A DNA stretch of 46,984 bases from Sulfuricurvum sp. (GTDB taxonomy: Bacteria > Campylobacterota > Campylobacteria > Campylobacterales > Sulfurimonadaceae). Below are positions 17,889-26,053 of this stretch, piece after piece (position 1 is the first letter of the stretch; every line of letters begins with the position of its first letter). The notes below the pieces were generated by a model. It saw nothing but the letters and a program-made list of their open reading frames with translations. It ran no database searches and was not told where the DNA came from. The stretch is from assembly GCF_028712165.1 (NCBI RefSeq), contig NZ_JAQTQR010000012.1:1-46984 (forward strand), in the 5' to 3' direction. The position numbers and the translations under genes were made by a program.

Positions 17889-17916
17889 ATGACTTAACAC
17901 TTATATATAAAGTCAT
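17889..17916. promoter_or_regulatory. Inverted repeat upstream of the OLD gene
   Basis: ATGACTT (17889-17895) and AAGTCAT (17910-17916) are perfect 7-bp inverted arms with a 14-bp AT-rich spacer, 57 bp upstream of the OLD start. It could be an operator for a repressor, but AT-rich DNA gives such repeats by chance. Confidence 0.3.
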
Positions 17917-18099
17917 AAATTTATATATTTTAATAAGAGAAATAACTTGATTAAGTATAAGTGCTGTGATGTTCAATACATTGTCAATGCAAAAATGGAT
18001 CGAAATTTAATAGACATTATAGGGACAAACACGTAATTACGGGGTTTATATAATTTGGCTTACGTTCTTTAAATAGGAGAATGATTATTCGAAGATGAT

Positions 18100-18127
18100 G
18101 TGGCAACCTTCGTGGCAACCGTTGCCA
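18100..18127. repeat. Doubled GTGGCAACC with 15-bp palindrome
   Basis: GTGGCAACC occurs at 18100-18108 and 18112-18120, 12 bp apart. The second copy runs into TGGCAAC-C-GTTGCCA (18113-18127), a palindrome with perfect 7-bp arms. It is GC-richer than the surrounding DNA and lies at the junction between the AT-rich insert and ybeY. It may be a protein-binding site or the edge of an insertion. Confidence 0.45.
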
Positions 18128-18225
18128 TATTGGTACGTTTTCGGTTTGTCAGTGACCGACTTTTTGCCTATTTTAGATTGTTTGAAAGCCCTATTTTGGG
18201 CACTTTTATAAATATTCAGTGCTTA

Positions 18226-18234
18226 TGCTACAAT
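18226..18234 (+). promoter_or_regulatory. Extended -10 promoter of ybeY, implying a leaderless or near-leaderless mRNA
   Basis: TGcTACAAT ends 6 bp before the ybeY ATG at 18241. A normal start site 6-8 bp after the -10 box would fall on or next to the A of the start codon. No ribosome-binding sequence is seen in the gap. Confidence 0.45.
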
Positions 18235-18240
18235 GTCATC

Positions 18241-18663
18241 ATGATAGAACTTGATAACCGAACCGATAAAAATTATAATTTTGCCCTTTTAGAGCAGATA
18301 GCCGATGCATTAAGTGAACAAGAGATCGAGCTGATTCTGACCGACAACTCTGAAATCGCCGAAATCAACCGTGAGTTTCGTAACATTGACAAACCGACAG
18401 ATGTACTAAGTTTTCCGAGTGATCCATTTCCCGGTGCACCGCTTGGGAGCATTGTTATCAGTGTTGATAAAGTCGATGAAATCGCATCCTCTTTGGGACA
18501 CAGTGTCGATCATGAACTTGCACTTCTTTTCATACACGGGATGCTTCATCTGATGGGATATGACCATGAAGTCGACAACGGTGAGATGCGACTGCGTGAG
18601 TCCGAATTGATTGAACAATTTCAACTTCCGAAAAGTCTCATCGTCAGAACATTGGAAGAATAA
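18241..18663 (+). CDS. ybeY: Endoribonuclease YbeY (rRNA maturation factor)
   Basis: Zinc-dependent RNase of 140 residues involved in 16S rRNA 3'-end maturation and ribosome quality control. The metal site is complete: His99, His103 and His109 in HGMLHLMGYDHE. FRNIDKPTDVLSFP near residue 45 is the other conserved block. The frame extends back to 18100, but homologous sequence begins with MIELDNRT, so I use ATG 18241. There is no Shine-Dalgarno sequence. It converges on mrdA with a 13-bp gap. Confidence 0.92.
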   Translation: MIELDNRTDKNYNFALLEQIADALSEQEIELILTDNSEIAEINREFRNIDKPTDVLSFPSDPFPGAPLGSIVISVDKVDEIASSLGHSVDHELALLFIHGMLHLMGYDHEVDNGEMRLRESELIEQFQLPKSLIVRTLEE

Positions 18664-18676
18664 TTTCCGCAAGTGG

Positions 18677-20464
18677 TTATTTTTTAATGTATCCTAGATC
18701 GTCAAGTTTATTGTAGATCTCTGAAACGATCCCACCTGCTTCTTCCCCACCGTGACCGCCGTGTTCCACCAAAACAGTGACAACAAACTGTGGATTATCC
18801 GCAGGACCGTAGGTGGTAAACCAAGCATGTGAACGTTTTAGATATTCCATGCTTTTTTCGTTTTGACGATCTTTCGTCCCCTGCGCAATTCCTGTTGTTT
18901 GAGCTGTACCGGTCTTACCCGCGATAGGGAAGCGTGTGGTAACTCTCGCATGCGCTGTTCCGTTAGGGTCATTACAAACACCGCGCATCGCTCGTTGGAT
19001 GATTGGAAGTTTTTGTTTTTCCGTCGGTGTCAAAACATCCAGCGGTACCGGAATATATGGATTGTCCCCGATCATTTTGGCGATATGGGGTATCGGTAAA
19101 GTACCGGTTGCCATCAAAGCGGTAAATTCTGCCATTTGCATCGGTGTGACTAACAAATCACCCTGCCCGATCGAAGTATTGAGAGTTTCGCCCTGATACC
19201 ATGGCTGATGAAACCGTTGCCGCTTCCATTCTCGGCTGGGCACGGTTCCGATAAATTCATTCGGAAGATCAATCCCTGTTTTTTTACCGAGTCCCATTCG
19301 AATGAGTCCTTTGCTCATGCGATCGATTCCAACTTCTAGCGACCCCTGATAAAAATAATCATCACAGCTCTCAACTATTGCTTTATTGATATTGGTGATA
19401 CCGTGACCCGTCTTTTTCCAATCTCTAAAGGTTCGATTTCCTAAACGCATTGAACCGGTACTTAGGAAGGTTGTGTTCTCATTTATCACACCCGAGGTAA
19501 TATAAATCAGTCCCATTCCGGTTTTTATGGTTGAACCCGGAGGATAGAGCCCGTTAATGATTTTATTCGTAAATGGAGCATCGACACTGTTCATCAAAGC
19601 GTTCCACTCATCAGAACTGATTCCTGAAACAAAGGTATTCAGATCATACTCCGGAAAACTGCCGGCAGCATAAATCGCACCGTGTACGTCCATTACGATG
19701 ATTGCACCTACCCTTTTTTCAAAAATTTTGGTGATAAAATTTTGTAAACGCATATCGATATTGAGAACAAGATTATGATTTTCTTGGGTAGCGCTTCGAC
19801 CTACCTCTTCAATTTCAACATTATGGGCATTTACCTTGATTCGGCGCTCACCTGCAATTCCCTGTAAGTAGCTGTTATAATATTTTTCAATACCGTTTTT
19901 GCCGACATGCCCTAAAAGCTGAAGCGAAGGATCGGCATCAATCTCTTTTTGATTGGCTTTTGCAACATAACCGATCAGATGGGATCCCACTGGTCCGTAG
20001 GGGTAAAGACGCTTCGGTGAAGGGGATATTTTGATTGTTTCACGCAAATTCATCAGTGCATAAAGGGGAATTATGGTTTCATGCGGGACGAAATCGACCA
20101 CATCAATAAAAGAGTGATTGTAATAGGAGTCTTGCATGATATAGGCTTTTGCTATTTTTTGAGCATCCAGCGTTGGAATCATTGAAAGCAAATAGGCTAT
20201 TTCTGTATCCAAACGGCTTCTATCATCTCCATGGGTTAAATGAGGGGCTAATGCAATCTTAAATCCTAGCTCGTTAATAGCAATCGGGTCCAGTGTTCTA
20301 TCAAGAATTTCTCCACGAACCGGTGCAGATAATTCGGTTTTAATACTGTTGTTTTCAGAAAGATTTTCGTAATAATCATTGGATTGAACCGCTAAGTGAA
20401 ATACCCGGACTACAAGACCGATCCAAATTAATGCAAAAAGTGTAAATATTATTTTTATCTTCAT
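18677..20464 (-). CDS. mrdA: Penicillin-binding protein 2 (peptidoglycan transpeptidase of the elongasome)
   Basis: Monofunctional class B PBP of 595 residues. It crosslinks peptidoglycan during side-wall elongation in the Rod complex. One N-terminal membrane helix (about 4-22) is followed by a dimerisation/pedestal domain and the transpeptidase domain. The active site has Ser311-x-x-Lys314 (STIK) and KTG at 517-519; SCDDY near 365 sits at the SxN position. The start overlaps the mreD-like gene by 4 bp, and this is the last gene of a long envelope run. Confidence 0.93.
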   Translation of the reverse strand: MKIKIIFTLFALIWIGLVVRVFHLAVQSNDYYENLSENNSIKTELSAPVRGEILDRTLDPIAINELGFKIALAPHLTHGDDRSRLDTEIAYLLSMIPTLDAQKIAKAYIMQDSYYNHSFIDVVDFVPHETIIPLYALMNLRETIKISPSPKRLYPYGPVGSHLIGYVAKANQKEIDADPSLQLLGHVGKNGIEKYYNSYLQGIAGERRIKVNAHNVEIEEVGRSATQENHNLVLNIDMRLQNFITKIFEKRVGAIIVMDVHGAIYAAGSFPEYDLNTFVSGISSDEWNALMNSVDAPFTNKIINGLYPPGSTIKTGMGLIYITSGVINENTTFLSTGSMRLGNRTFRDWKKTGHGITNINKAIVESCDDYFYQGSLEVGIDRMSKGLIRMGLGKKTGIDLPNEFIGTVPSREWKRQRFHQPWYQGETLNTSIGQGDLLVTPMQMAEFTALMATGTLPIPHIAKMIGDNPYIPVPLDVLTPTEKQKLPIIQRAMRGVCNDPNGTAHARVTTRFPIAGKTGTAQTTGIAQGTKDRQNEKSMEYLKRSHAWFTTYGPADNPQFVVTVLVEHGGHGGEEAGGIVSEIYNKLDDLGYIKK

Positions 20465-20916
20465 ATCACTACCGATAAAATTAAAAATTCAATAATCATG
20501 TACAATCCGGTATGCCAGTCGATCATCGGAGAATGAAGGAGTAGAATACCATTCGCACTCCAAATAAATGTCCAATACCCTAGATAACCCAAAGCAGAAA
20601 AGATAGCCGCCATACAGATTCGACATTGAATAACCTGTTCAAATTTCGGTAGCAGATAGCGTGACAAAAGGGTAAAAAAGAGGATTGTACTTCCAAACCA
20701 AAACCCTTTTTCCGCTTCGAATACCAGCAACATGAGTGATACAATAATCAGGCCGAAAAGATCATGTTTACTGAGTGCATCGTGATACATGTAAAACAGT
20801 ACTGCAAGTAATGGAGGCAATAGAAGATAAATACTGCTCAGGCTGATATATACAACGTATAAACCGACTAAAAGAAGCCGATTTATAACGTTTTGATAAG
20901 AGAAACTTCGTTGCAT
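20461..20916 (-). CDS. MreD-like membrane protein upstream of PBP2
   Basis: A 151-residue protein with about five hydrophobic helices and few charges between them. Size, topology and position directly before mrdA (4-bp overlap) suggest an MreD-type Rod-complex partner. Similarity to MreD is by architecture rather than a clear motif, so this is inference. The first 34 bp overlap the end of argA in another frame, an unusually long overlap for this run. An equivalent unnamed gene precedes pbp2 in Helicobacter. Confidence 0.6.
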   Translation of the reverse strand: MQRSFSYQNVINRLLLVGLYVVYISLSSIYLLLPPLLAVLFYMYHDALSKHDLFGLIIVSLMLLVFEAEKGFWFGSTILFFTLLSRYLLPKFEQVIQCRICMAAIFSALGYLGYWTFIWSANGILLLHSPMIDWHTGLYMIIEFLILSVVI

Positions 20917-21347
20917 ACGGGAAAGTGTTTACATTTAATACAATCAGCCCAGATTTTATGTTCAGGGATCGTCTCTTTAGGGATTTCAATAAATCCCAAC
21001 CGTTCAAAAAAGCGCTGTTGATAGGTTAAAGCCAAAACTTCTTTAAGACCGAGACGACGACCCTCCTCACACGCATTATCAACCAAGGTGCTCCCGATAT
21101 TGATTCCTCTGTACTGTGTATCGATAATCATAGAACGGAGTTCCGCCAATGAGGGAGAATGGATGTGAAGCGCAACAAAACCGACCAGTTTTTCTCCATC
21201 CATTGCCAAAAAATACGATCGTATATTGGTGGCAATTTCATCATCACTGCGAGGCAAAATAACACCGGATTCAATCTCAGGCGCTACAAGCTGCTGCATT
21301 GCAGGAATATCAAGCAAAGTAGGTTTTTTGTACGTAATCACACTCAT
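20883..21347 (-). CDS. argA: Short-form N-acetylglutamate synthase (GNAT acetyltransferase)
   Basis: GNAT protein of 154 residues expected to acetylate glutamate with acetyl-CoA, the first step of arginine synthesis. LRSMIIDTQYRGINIGSTLV contains the acetyl-CoA-binding R-G-x-x-I-G loop. QQRFFERLGF is the typical C-terminal GNAT element. The ending HKIWADCIKCKHFPVCNE has three Cys and resembles the ArgA short form of delta- and epsilonproteobacteria, which lack the kinase-like domain of E. coli ArgA. Start overlaps engB by 4 bp. Confidence 0.78.
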   Translation of the reverse strand: MSVITYKKPTLLDIPAMQQLVAPEIESGVILPRSDDEIATNIRSYFLAMDGEKLVGFVALHIHSPSLAELRSMIIDTQYRGINIGSTLVDNACEEGRRLGLKEVLALTYQQRFFERLGFIEIPKETIPEHKIWADCIKCKHFPVCNEVSLIKTL

Positions 21348-21955
21348 TCATCATCACTTTTAAGCAATCGGTAGAGATGTTCAACAATTGCATCTACACC
21401 TTTACGTTTCGAATTCGAAACCATTATGGCACCCGGAAAACGTTTTTTTAATTCGGAGAGCTCTTTTTGGTTCAGTTTATCGATCTTGGTAAAAATAGTA
21501 ACAATCGACTGATCAGGGGTACAAATTTCGTTTAAGTAAGTATCAACAGAACGGTCAATCTCCAAATCGGGATGACGGCAGTCGATAAGATGGACAAAAA
21601 TACGAATCTGTTTGCGTTCCGAAATGAAATTGGTAAGGTTGCTTTCCCAGTCCGTTTTAAGTGATTTCGCCACTTTGGCATACCCGAATCCCGGTAAATC
21701 GACAAATTTAGCACTTAAACGCTCTCCGCTCTCCCGATCTGCAAATACTACATCAAAATAATTAATCAAACGTGTTTTACCCGGTGTCGCCGATACTTTT
21801 GCCAGTGATTTTCGCTTCGTCAATGTATTCAGCAACGAACTTTTACCGGTATTGGAACGAGCCATAAAAGCGACTTCGTTTTGATAGTCATTTTCAGGTG
21901 TCAATCTGATATTGGGAGCGGATGTCACAAATGAGGAATCAATAATCTCAATCAT
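21344..21955 (-). CDS. engB: Ribosome biogenesis GTPase YsxC/EngB
   Basis: Essential GTPase of 203 residues acting in late 50S assembly. G1 is ARSNTGKSS at 32-40, where the family usually has G-R-S-N-V-G-K-S-S, so the first Gly and the Val are replaced while the Lys and Ser are kept. The G2 region is TPGKTRLINYF. G3 is DLPGFGYA and G4 is TKIDK. Start and stop both overlap neighbours by 4 bp (lptA, argA). Confidence 0.92.
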   Translation of the reverse strand: MIEIIDSSFVTSAPNIRLTPENDYQNEVAFMARSNTGKSSLLNTLTKRKSLAKVSATPGKTRLINYFDVVFADRESGERLSAKFVDLPGFGYAKVAKSLKTDWESNLTNFISERKQIRIFVHLIDCRHPDLEIDRSVDTYLNEICTPDQSIVTIFTKIDKLNQKELSELKKRFPGAIMVSNSKRKGVDAIVEHLYRLLKSDDE

Positions 21956-22446
21956 TTAGCTGTACTTTTCTGTTTTGAGTTTTTATCCTGAAGCGTAAAG
22001 GTCATAACTACCGGTTCATCTTTTGCACTCTCAGCTACAGCACTTCCCTGTGACATATTGACAACAACTTTATCCCCTTTGACACGGCGGAAATCGTCTA
22101 AGCGAAGCAAATCGACTTTAGTATAAAATTGGTATTCACCTTCATTTGACAAATAAACGGCACTTTGAGACTTACCACGATATTTTTCTTGTTGTTCTGT
22201 AACGATATAAAAAGAGACACCGCCTTCAGCCACATATTTGTACGGTTTTTTGTCTTTATCGGTGTAAATAGTCACCTTTGATGCATTCAGTTCATCTGCA
22301 CCTTTGGTTACTTTGACATTTCCGGTAAAGACGGCTATACCTTTTTGCTGATCGCCTTTAAAATTATCAGATATGACTTTAAGCTCCTCAGCATTCAAAG
22401 AGATAGCTGTCAAAGCCAATATAAAAATAAGTGCTCGAATAATCAT
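21952..22446 (-). CDS. lptA: LPS transport periplasmic bridge protein LptA
   Basis: A 164-residue periplasmic protein with a signal peptide (1-18). The OstA/LptA beta-jellyroll pattern shows in KGIAVFTGNVKVTKG, ELNASKVTIY and ASAV-like strands. It carries LPS from LptC to the outer membrane LptDE complex. An AGGAA ribosome site precedes the ATG, and lptC lies 9 bp upstream, which supports both assignments. The last residues are Lys/Ser rich. No lptB is seen in the window. Confidence 0.88.
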   Translation of the reverse strand: MIIRALIFILALTAISLNAEELKVISDNFKGDQQKGIAVFTGNVKVTKGADELNASKVTIYTDKDKKPYKYVAEGGVSFYIVTEQQEKYRGKSQSAVYLSNEGEYQFYTKVDLLRLDDFRRVKGDKVVVNMSQGSAVAESAKDEPVVMTFTLQDKNSKQKSTAK

Positions 22447-22455
22447 AATTTGTTC

Positions 22456-22965
22456 CTATTTTAAGTTGTAACTTCCGCGAATACGATCAGCGGAAACAAA
22501 ATCTTTTTCAGTGTTGTACACCAGTTTTTCTCCGTCTATTCGGTTGGCGTTTTGAGTAAGCACAAACGGCCCGGCAGTCTGAATAACCGATGCATTGGTA
22601 TCGTATGTTCCCTCATTTGAACGAAACTCCACACCGTCCTCGCGAACATAATGGACATTTCCTTTTAACGTAACAACGTTATCTTGGTATTTAAGATCAT
22701 CTGAGTGGATAGATTGAAATAAATGTTTCGTATTATCGCTAAAATTTGCTGATGTTACCGTATACCGATCATCATATTTTCTCCCCTCTTGTCCTTCTAA
22801 GATATGCTCAATCCCTTTCGGCGATATTTCATACATCGTAAAAGAGATCAACTCTATTTTCGGAATTTCACGGCTGTCTTGGTGTGCGACATAATTTGGA
22901 GTAAAATAACCGTACATGCCCATCAGTAAACCCAAGAGTAAAACAAAAAAAACGTTAATCGACAT
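22456..22965 (-). CDS. lptC: LPS export protein LptC
   Basis: A 169-residue protein with one N-terminal membrane anchor (about 5-23) and a periplasmic LptC jellyroll domain. It receives LPS from LptBFG and hands it to LptA. Recognisable elements are HLFQSIHSDDLKYQ, GNVHYVREDGVEFRSNEG and the later NRIDGEKLVYN strand. It starts immediately after the kdsC stop with no gap and is followed by lptA. Confidence 0.85.
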   Translation of the reverse strand: MSINVFFVLLLGLLMGMYGYFTPNYVAHQDSREIPKIELISFTMYEISPKGIEHILEGQEGRKYDDRYTVTSANFSDNTKHLFQSIHSDDLKYQDNVVTLKGNVHYVREDGVEFRSNEGTYDTNASVIQTAGPFVLTQNANRIDGEKLVYNTEKDFVSADRIRGSYNLK

Positions 22966-23457
22966 TTAGATCCACAACGCTAAAAATTTTTCTTCTTCAC
23001 CGTTGCGGCGAATCACTTTTTCTATCATTTCACGAACACATGCATCTCCGCCGCATCGGTCTAATACTTCCGCAAAGCTTTTAAGATACTCAGAGCCGTC
23101 ATGCGGCGTATAGGCTTGTCCCGCCCACTGTAAAAGATTGTAATCGTTCAAATCATCTCCGATGACAGCTACCTCATGAGGCTCTATACCAAGTTCTGCA
23201 CACATGCTAATCGCAACTGCACGCTTATCTTTGACCCCTTGGTGCAAATGGGCAATATCCAGCTCTTTGGCACGATGTGCTACGATTGATGAGTCTCGGC
23301 CTGTAATAATTGCGGCAGCATGCCCCATCTTGACCCATGCCTTAATCGCAAAGCCGTCTTTGACATTGAAATTTTTGAGTTCCAGACCATCGGCAGTGTA
23401 AATAATCTTGCCGTCGCTCATACATCCGTCAACGTCTAAAATCAATAAACGAATCAC
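22966..23457 (-). CDS. kdsC: KDO 8-phosphate phosphatase KdsC
   Basis: HAD-family phosphatase of 163 residues that makes KDO for LPS core from KDO-8-phosphate. The nucleophile motif is DVDGCMSDG with Asp8 and Asp10. TGRDS near 54, KDKRAV near 78 and GDDLNDYNLL near 100 complete the catalytic set. It is the short cap-less type that forms tetramers. It starts with GTG overlapping the hisB stop (GTGA), with AAAGGGG as ribosome site. Position before lptC and lptA fits an LPS role. Confidence 0.9.
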   Translation of the reverse strand: MIRLLILDVDGCMSDGKIIYTADGLELKNFNVKDGFAIKAWVKMGHAAAIITGRDSSIVAHRAKELDIAHLHQGVKDKRAVAISMCAELGIEPHEVAVIGDDLNDYNLLQWAGQAYTPHDGSEYLKSFAEVLDRCGGDACVREMIEKVIRRNGEEEKFLALWI

Positions 23458-24026
23458 AGTACCCCTTTGGTGCTTGGAACTCCGGCTCGGTCATTTTTTG
23501 CTAATGCACGTCGCAATGCTACTGCAAGCGATTTAAAAGCTGCTTCGATTATGTGATGTTTATTTTTTCCACGTACCATGATAATGTGTGCGGTAATTCC
23601 GGCATTGAACACAACTGCGCGAAAAAACTCTTCTGCAAGTTCTGTATCAAAAGCACCTATTTTACCTGAGACCGGAACATCATAGACCAAAAACGGTCGG
23701 TTGCTCAAATCCAAATCACAGCTGACCGCCGCTTCATCCATCACGATTACGGCACTGCCGAAGCGCTCGACTTTTTCAATAGGATAGATTGCTTCTCGCA
23801 ATGCCTGACCTAAAACGATCCCTATATCCTCGACACTGTGGTGATCGTCAATGTGGATATCTCCGTTGCATTCAACGTTCAAATCCATCTGTGCATGTTT
23901 GGCAAAGCTCTCCAACATATGATCCAAAAAGCCCACTTTTGTCGATATTGTACTTTTCCCTTCTCCATTGATGGCGAGAGACAATGTGATATCGGTCTCT
24001 TTGGTTTGACGTTTTTTGTGGATCAT
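23454..24026 (-). CDS. hisB: Imidazoleglycerol-phosphate dehydratase HisB
   Basis: Monofunctional histidine-pathway enzyme of 190 residues converting imidazoleglycerol phosphate to imidazoleacetol phosphate. The internally repeated Mn-binding motifs are present: DDHHSVEDIGI near 55 and a matching later half, with FLDHMLESFAKHAQMD near 30. RRALAKNDRAGVPSTKGVL closes the protein as usual. It lacks the phosphatase half of the E. coli fusion. It sits among envelope genes without an obvious functional link, probably carried by the operon. Confidence 0.95.
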   Translation of the reverse strand: MIHKKRQTKETDITLSLAINGEGKSTISTKVGFLDHMLESFAKHAQMDLNVECNGDIHIDDHHSVEDIGIVLGQALREAIYPIEKVERFGSAVIVMDEAAVSCDLDLSNRPFLVYDVPVSGKIGAFDTELAEEFFRAVVFNAGITAHIIMVRGKNKHHIIEAAFKSLAVALRRALAKNDRAGVPSTKGVL

Positions 24027-24027
24027 C

Positions 24028-24837
24028 CTATTCCCCTATGATAAATGAGCCTTTAAAATAGCCCTGTGAAATGAAATCGCGTGCTTCGGCTTCCGATTTA
24101 AATCCGCTTAGCCATACACGAAATAGTCGTTTGTTATTATACTCTGTATCTTTAATGATTGCAGAGTAGCTATGAAAAGAAGCGTACTTCTGTTTTGTAT
24201 AGGATGCCCCGGCAAATCGTTCAAATGAACCGATCTGCACATAAAAATTGTTCATGACACTCTCTTGCGGGCCTTTGGCTATTGTCTGCATATTAATGCT
24301 TCGTGATGATGAGGGTTCAAATCCTAATACTTCCAATGTTACGTTTGCCGTCCCTTTTTGAGCAACACCGATTTGTTGTGCCGCCGCGTAAGAGAGATCA
24401 ATGATTCGACTCTCTACAAAAGGACCTCGATCATTGATACGGACAATCGTTTGGCTGTTGTTGTCGGTATTGGTTACCCGTACAACAGTATTCATCGGCA
24501 AAGTTTTATGCGCCGCAGTCATAGCGTACATATCATACCCCTCTCCGCTGGAGGTGGATTTGCCGTGAAAATCGTTTCCGTACCAGCTCGCTCTCCCGCT
24601 AAAAGTATCTCCGACCCGAACAACGGTTGGACAGTACTCTTTTCCAAAAACGGTGTAAGGACGCATCGTCGCATGAAGTTCACCGTTGGCTTTATAGACA
24701 TTGGATGAGTTCATTGCCAACTGTTCAGATGGGTATTTTTGAGAAGGTTTCGGTGAATGATAGGAATAAGACCCGTATCGGGTCGTACACCCTCCGAATA
24801 TAAGTATTAGAGTGATAGCAAGGGTTTTAATCAGCAA
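24028..24837 (-). CDS. rlpA: RlpA septal lipoprotein / lytic transglycosylase with SPOR domain
   Basis: Outer-membrane lipoprotein of 269 residues that cuts denuded glycan strands. Signal peptide and lipobox FGGC put the lipid on Cys17. A double-psi beta-barrel follows (about 82-175) with GRASWYGNDFHGKSTSSGE, MTAAHKTLPMNT and INDRGPFVESRIIDLS, including the catalytic Glu/Asp positions. The C-terminal SPOR domain (about 195-268, starting NNFYVQIGSF) binds denuded septal peptidoglycan. TTG start at 24837 lies 7 bp after GGAG and overlaps mltD by 11 bp. Confidence 0.92.
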   Translation of the reverse strand: MLIKTLAITLILIFGGCTTRYGSYSYHSPKPSQKYPSEQLAMNSSNVYKANGELHATMRPYTVFGKEYCPTVVRVGDTFSGRASWYGNDFHGKSTSSGEGYDMYAMTAAHKTLPMNTVVRVTNTDNNSQTIVRINDRGPFVESRIIDLSYAAAQQIGVAQKGTANVTLEVLGFEPSSSRSINMQTIAKGPQESVMNNFYVQIGSFERFAGASYTKQKYASFHSYSAIIKDTEYNNKRLFRVWLSGFKSEAEARDFISQGYFKGSFIIGE

Positions 24838-26038
24838 CCTTTATCTCCTCCCCTTCTTTTAATACATTGGACGCAAACGGATTTTTAAGTTTTAACTGTT
24901 CAAGCGTCGTATTATACAATGCAGCGACTGAAGCGAGGGTTTCACCGGATTTTGCGGTATAGAGACGGGGGTTCTTCAAAAACGGTTTGGTAATCGGTAT
25001 TTTCACACGTCGATTGAGATTACGACCTTCATTATCTCCTATCATATTCTCCATCATAATCGAGTTTTTAGGAACGTTGTAACGTTTGGAGATTTGATCT
25101 AACGTTTCACCCGACTTTACACGATGCATAATAAAATAACCATGGATATCTTTCGGCTGAAATTTTTGCCGGAATTCCTCTAATTTTTCTCTAGGAATGT
25201 ACACAGGGTAGTTTTGTTGATTCGGAGGTGTTATCCCCTTTTTAAGATGGGTATTAAGACTGATAAGTTTTGTTTTAGGCATCTCTAAAACTGCGGCGAT
25301 TCTGTCAATTTGCTCCCCTTTGGGAAGATAAATAGTGGCAATAGGGTTTTCAACCGCGTCCTGTGTCGATGTGTATTGAGATAAATACGGATCCTCAGAG
25401 CCCAAAAAAGCCAATGAAACGACGGTACGAATATAATTTCTGCTCTCTCGCGGGAGATACGCATGTTTTGGATCCGCCAATATATTCAAATCAGTAGTCC
25501 CTGCTTTCCGAATGGCCCTAGTTAAGCGGCCATCACCGCAATTATAAGCGATCAAAGCCAAGTACCATTTACCGAACTGTTTTTTTAAACTGCTCAAGTA
25601 TGTAATTGCGGCACGTGTCGATTTTATATGGTCACGGCGTTCATCAACATACTGATTTACCCGTAGTCCCTGAAGTTTCCCCGTTGTCTCCATAAACTGC
25701 CATAATCCGGCTGCTCCGTGTGAAGAGGTACTGTCAACATCCAACTGCGATTCTGCCAATACGACAAATAAAAACTCATTCGGCAAATCAGATTGAGCGA
25801 TAAGAGAGGAGAGCATCGGTAGAAGCAAGTTTGCATTTTCAGAGGTATCATCAAACCCTTGCAGGCTTGAATCACGTTTTTTTTGTGTATAAACATCGTG
25901 TAAAGAAGGATCTTTCAAAAAAGAAGCGGGAATATCAAAATGACGTAATATCTCTATTTTACTTTTGTCATTCGGATCAAATCCTACACCCATAAGTATT
26001 AAAGGGATCAAAAATAATATCGCGATTATATTTCTCAT
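24827..26038 (-). CDS. mltD: Membrane-bound lytic transglycosylase MltD-like, two LysM domains
   Basis: A 403-residue periplasmic peptidoglycan-cleaving enzyme. Signal peptide 1-18; no lipobox Cys is visible, unlike E. coli MltD. The catalytic domain has Glu96 in AESQLD, then SSHGAAGLWQFM and LALIAYNCGDGRL. Two LysM glycan-binding repeats lie at about 300-345 and 358-401. It precedes rlpA with an 11-bp overlap, so two different wall-cutting enzymes are made together. Confidence 0.9.
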   Translation of the reverse strand: MRNIIAILFLIPLILMGVGFDPNDKSKIEILRHFDIPASFLKDPSLHDVYTQKKRDSSLQGFDDTSENANLLLPMLSSLIAQSDLPNEFLFVVLAESQLDVDSTSSHGAAGLWQFMETTGKLQGLRVNQYVDERRDHIKSTRAAITYLSSLKKQFGKWYLALIAYNCGDGRLTRAIRKAGTTDLNILADPKHAYLPRESRNYIRTVVSLAFLGSEDPYLSQYTSTQDAVENPIATIYLPKGEQIDRIAAVLEMPKTKLISLNTHLKKGITPPNQQNYPVYIPREKLEEFRQKFQPKDIHGYFIMHRVKSGETLDQISKRYNVPKNSIMMENMIGDNEGRNLNRRVKIPITKPFLKNPRLYTAKSGETLASVAALYNTTLEQLKLKNPFASNVLKEGEEIKVAD

Positions 26039-26053
26039 CCCGATTACCTCACC

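Larger units (their letters stand above)
17833..18240. other. Gene-free 408-bp AT-rich region between the OLD gene and ybeY
   Basis: I see no credible coding region here. On the left, facing the OLD gene, lie AT-rich promoter-like boxes (minus-strand TATAAT about 50 bp from its ATG) and an inverted repeat at 17889-17916. In the middle is unremarkable AT-rich sequence. On the right are a doubled GTGGCAACC with a palindrome (18100-18127) and the ybeY promoter. A frame open from 18100 into ybeY exists, but its first 47 codons look non-coding. Confidence 0.6.

Noticed and set aside
18100-18240. 47-codon N-terminal extension of ybeY
   Set aside because: Residues before MIELDNRT do not look like YbeY, cover the promoter and contain the repeat block; no ribosome site at 18100.
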